The notes beneath the pieces are model-generated. The model searched no databases. It was not told the origin of the DNA and saw only the letters and a program-made list of their open reading frames with translations. This document shows, one piece after another, positions 4,439-5,373 of a stretch of 5,373 nucleotides of DNA (position 1 is the stretch's first letter; every line of letters begins with the position of its first letter). The stretch comes from Actinomycetales bacterium UBA1383. GTDB taxonomy: Bacteria > Actinomycetota > Actinomycetes > Actinomycetales > Actinomycetaceae. A program made the translations under genes and the position numbers. The stretch is from contig DBQX01000008.1 of NCBI GenBank assembly GCA_002305415.1, forward strand, positions 1-5,373, read 5' to 3'.

Positions 4439-5263
4439 CTACCCTCCGGGGTTCGGCCACCCGTTCGGCACGCACGCGCCCACTCCCAGGGTCTGCTGCT
4501 GCATGACCGGCGCGGGCGCGCCCGCCGCGGGGCAGCTCTCATGCCCGTGCCCGATCGAATGCCCCACCTCGTGGTTGATCACGTAGGCGCGGTACTCGTT
4601 GATCGAGCCACCCGCGGCCATGAAGGCCTCCGCGCCCTTGGTCCAGCGGTCGCCGTTGATGTTGACCGGCCTGCCGCGCCCGCAGGAGGTGTACCCGTGG
4701 GTGGGGAGTTCGCCGCAGAGCTGCTCGGTAGTCGCCGGGGACGCGAGGGTGAGGACGATGTCCGCCTCGGCGTCGACGTCGGTGCGCGCGAAGCCCAGGT
4801 TGTCCACCGGACCCCAGCCGCGCGGGTCGTTGAGGATGCGCATCACGTCCTGGGCGAAGACCGCGGCGTCCACGGGGATGCTGTCCTCCACCCGGACCAG
4901 CACCGTGACCGTGCGGGAGCGCCCCTCGGGAGCGGCCTCCGCGCCCGACGCCACGGTGTACGTCCCGGCCCCGGTCCACGGCATCGCCTCACCGGTCCAG
5001 CCGCCGTTCACCACGAGTTGCTGGTGTGCCCGCTGCACCGCCCGCTGCTCCGCGATGACCTCGCCGGCGGCGCTCGCCATCCTCCTGAACTCTTCGGACA
5101 GGGATGCGGCGTACAGCTCCTCCTTGTCCACGCCCGCGGGTGCCACGGCGCGATCCATCTCGAACTGCGCGGGCGCCATCACGAACAACGCACCAACCAG
5201 CAACGCCACCAGGCCAAGACGTGCCGGGGCGAGGTTTCGGGGTGCGCGACGCGACGGACTCAC
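4439..5263 (-). CDS. DUF3152 family membrane-anchored metalloprotease-like protein
   Basis: The protein has a short Arg-rich N-terminus, one hydrophobic segment (LGLVALLVGALFV) and a long extracytoplasmic domain. The domain matches DUF3152: DPRGW, LASPATTEQLC, SCGRGRPVNINGDRW and EYRAYVINHEVGHSIGHGHE, ending with APVMQQQT and PNGWPNP. HEVGHSIGHGH satisfies the metzincin zinc motif HExxHxxGxxH exactly, and the methionine in PVMQQQ could supply the Met-turn, so a secreted zinc peptidase is a reasonable inference. Four cysteines in the domain could form two disulfides. The substrate is unknown. The frame stays open to GTG 5359 (306 residues). I prefer GTG 5263 (274 residues): AGGAG lies just upstream, although the 3-base spacer is short, and a good promoter (5313-5341) lies inside the longer version. 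GTG 5299 is another option. The stop is TAG at 4439-4441, directly beside the repeat array. Confidence 0.88.
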   Translation of the reverse strand: MSPSRRAPRNLAPARLGLVALLVGALFVMAPAQFEMDRAVAPAGVDKEELYAASLSEEFRRMASAAGEVIAEQRAVQRAHQQLVVNGGWTGEAMPWTGAGTYTVASGAEAAPEGRSRTVTVLVRVEDSIPVDAAVFAQDVMRILNDPRGWGPVDNLGFARTDVDAEADIVLTLASPATTEQLCGELPTHGYTSCGRGRPVNINGDRWTKGAEAFMAAGGSINEYRAYVINHEVGHSIGHGHESCPAAGAPAPVMQQQTLGVGACVPNGWPNPGG

Positions 5264-5312
5264 CAGCTCCTGCCGAGGTGCCGTGCGGGAGGGATGCACG
5301 GCTGTTACCAAA

Positions 5313-5341
5313 ACGCTACGGAAGCGCCCAGGGGCCCGCAA
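5313..5341 (-). promoter_or_regulatory. Promoter for the DUF3152 gene
   Basis: On the - strand TTGCGG (5336-5341) and TAGCGT (5313-5318) are separated by exactly 17 bases, a good fit to a vegetative actinobacterial promoter. Transcription would start near 5306, about 43 bases upstream of GTG 5263. The 5264-5373 region holds nothing else recognisable. Confidence 0.5.
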
Positions 5342-5373
5342 GGGTTCAGCGAGACTCACCTAAAGCGCCCGCG

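Noticed and set aside
3970..4542. - strand open frame continuing upstream of ATG 3969 through the repeat array, with recurring EALPSPGTEPPG-like peptides
   Set aside because: The repeated peptides follow from the DNA repeats, whose 46-base period is not a multiple of three. The upstream extension has no fitting start, and the signal peptide begins properly at 3969.

Overview
This is a very GC-rich window from a chromosome of a high-GC Gram-positive bacterium (Actinomycetota). The evidence is strong G/C third-position codon use, tRNA genes without an encoded CCA, frequent GTG starts, and a DUF3152 protein, a family mostly known from actinobacteria. The order Mycobacteriales is plausible, but the genus cannot be fixed from the sequence.

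Layout: positions 1-382 carry two serine tRNA genes on the + strand, tRNA-Ser(UGA) and tRNA-Ser(GCU). Each has its own promoter-like -10 element, and a strong intrinsic terminator follows the second. Positions 383-529 form a leader with a foldable inverted repeat, ahead of a + strand multi-pass membrane protein of the YeiB / HGSNAT-like / DUF418 group (530-1747). A tandem 21-bp repeat is inserted in one of that protein's loops. Three genes on the - strand follow: a ferredoxin-reductase-type FAD/NADH oxidoreductase (1797-3038, convergent with the membrane protein), a small secreted helical protein of unknown function (3226-3969), and a membrane-anchored DUF3152 zinc-metalloprotease-like protein (4439-5263, possibly longer).

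The genes do not form an obvious pathway. They look like independent housekeeping or cell-envelope loci. No transposase, integrase, phage gene, CRISPR array or toxin-antitoxin pair is visible.

The unusual content is between the genes. (a) About 250 bp between the DUF3152 gene and the secreted-protein gene hold six copies of GGGAGGTT, three of the gaps being exactly 46 bp. The repeats can form hairpins that are maintained by compensatory changes between copies. (b) A related inverted-repeat element occurs at 431-498 and 4109-4156, so this is a dispersed family. (c) A 19-bp tandem array (3170-3279) lies at the 3' end of the secreted-protein gene and supplies stop codons in all three - strand frames. 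(d) The secreted-protein gene appears to shift frame at a run of seven G. These are the candidates for something undescribed. None is proven to be a system from this window alone.
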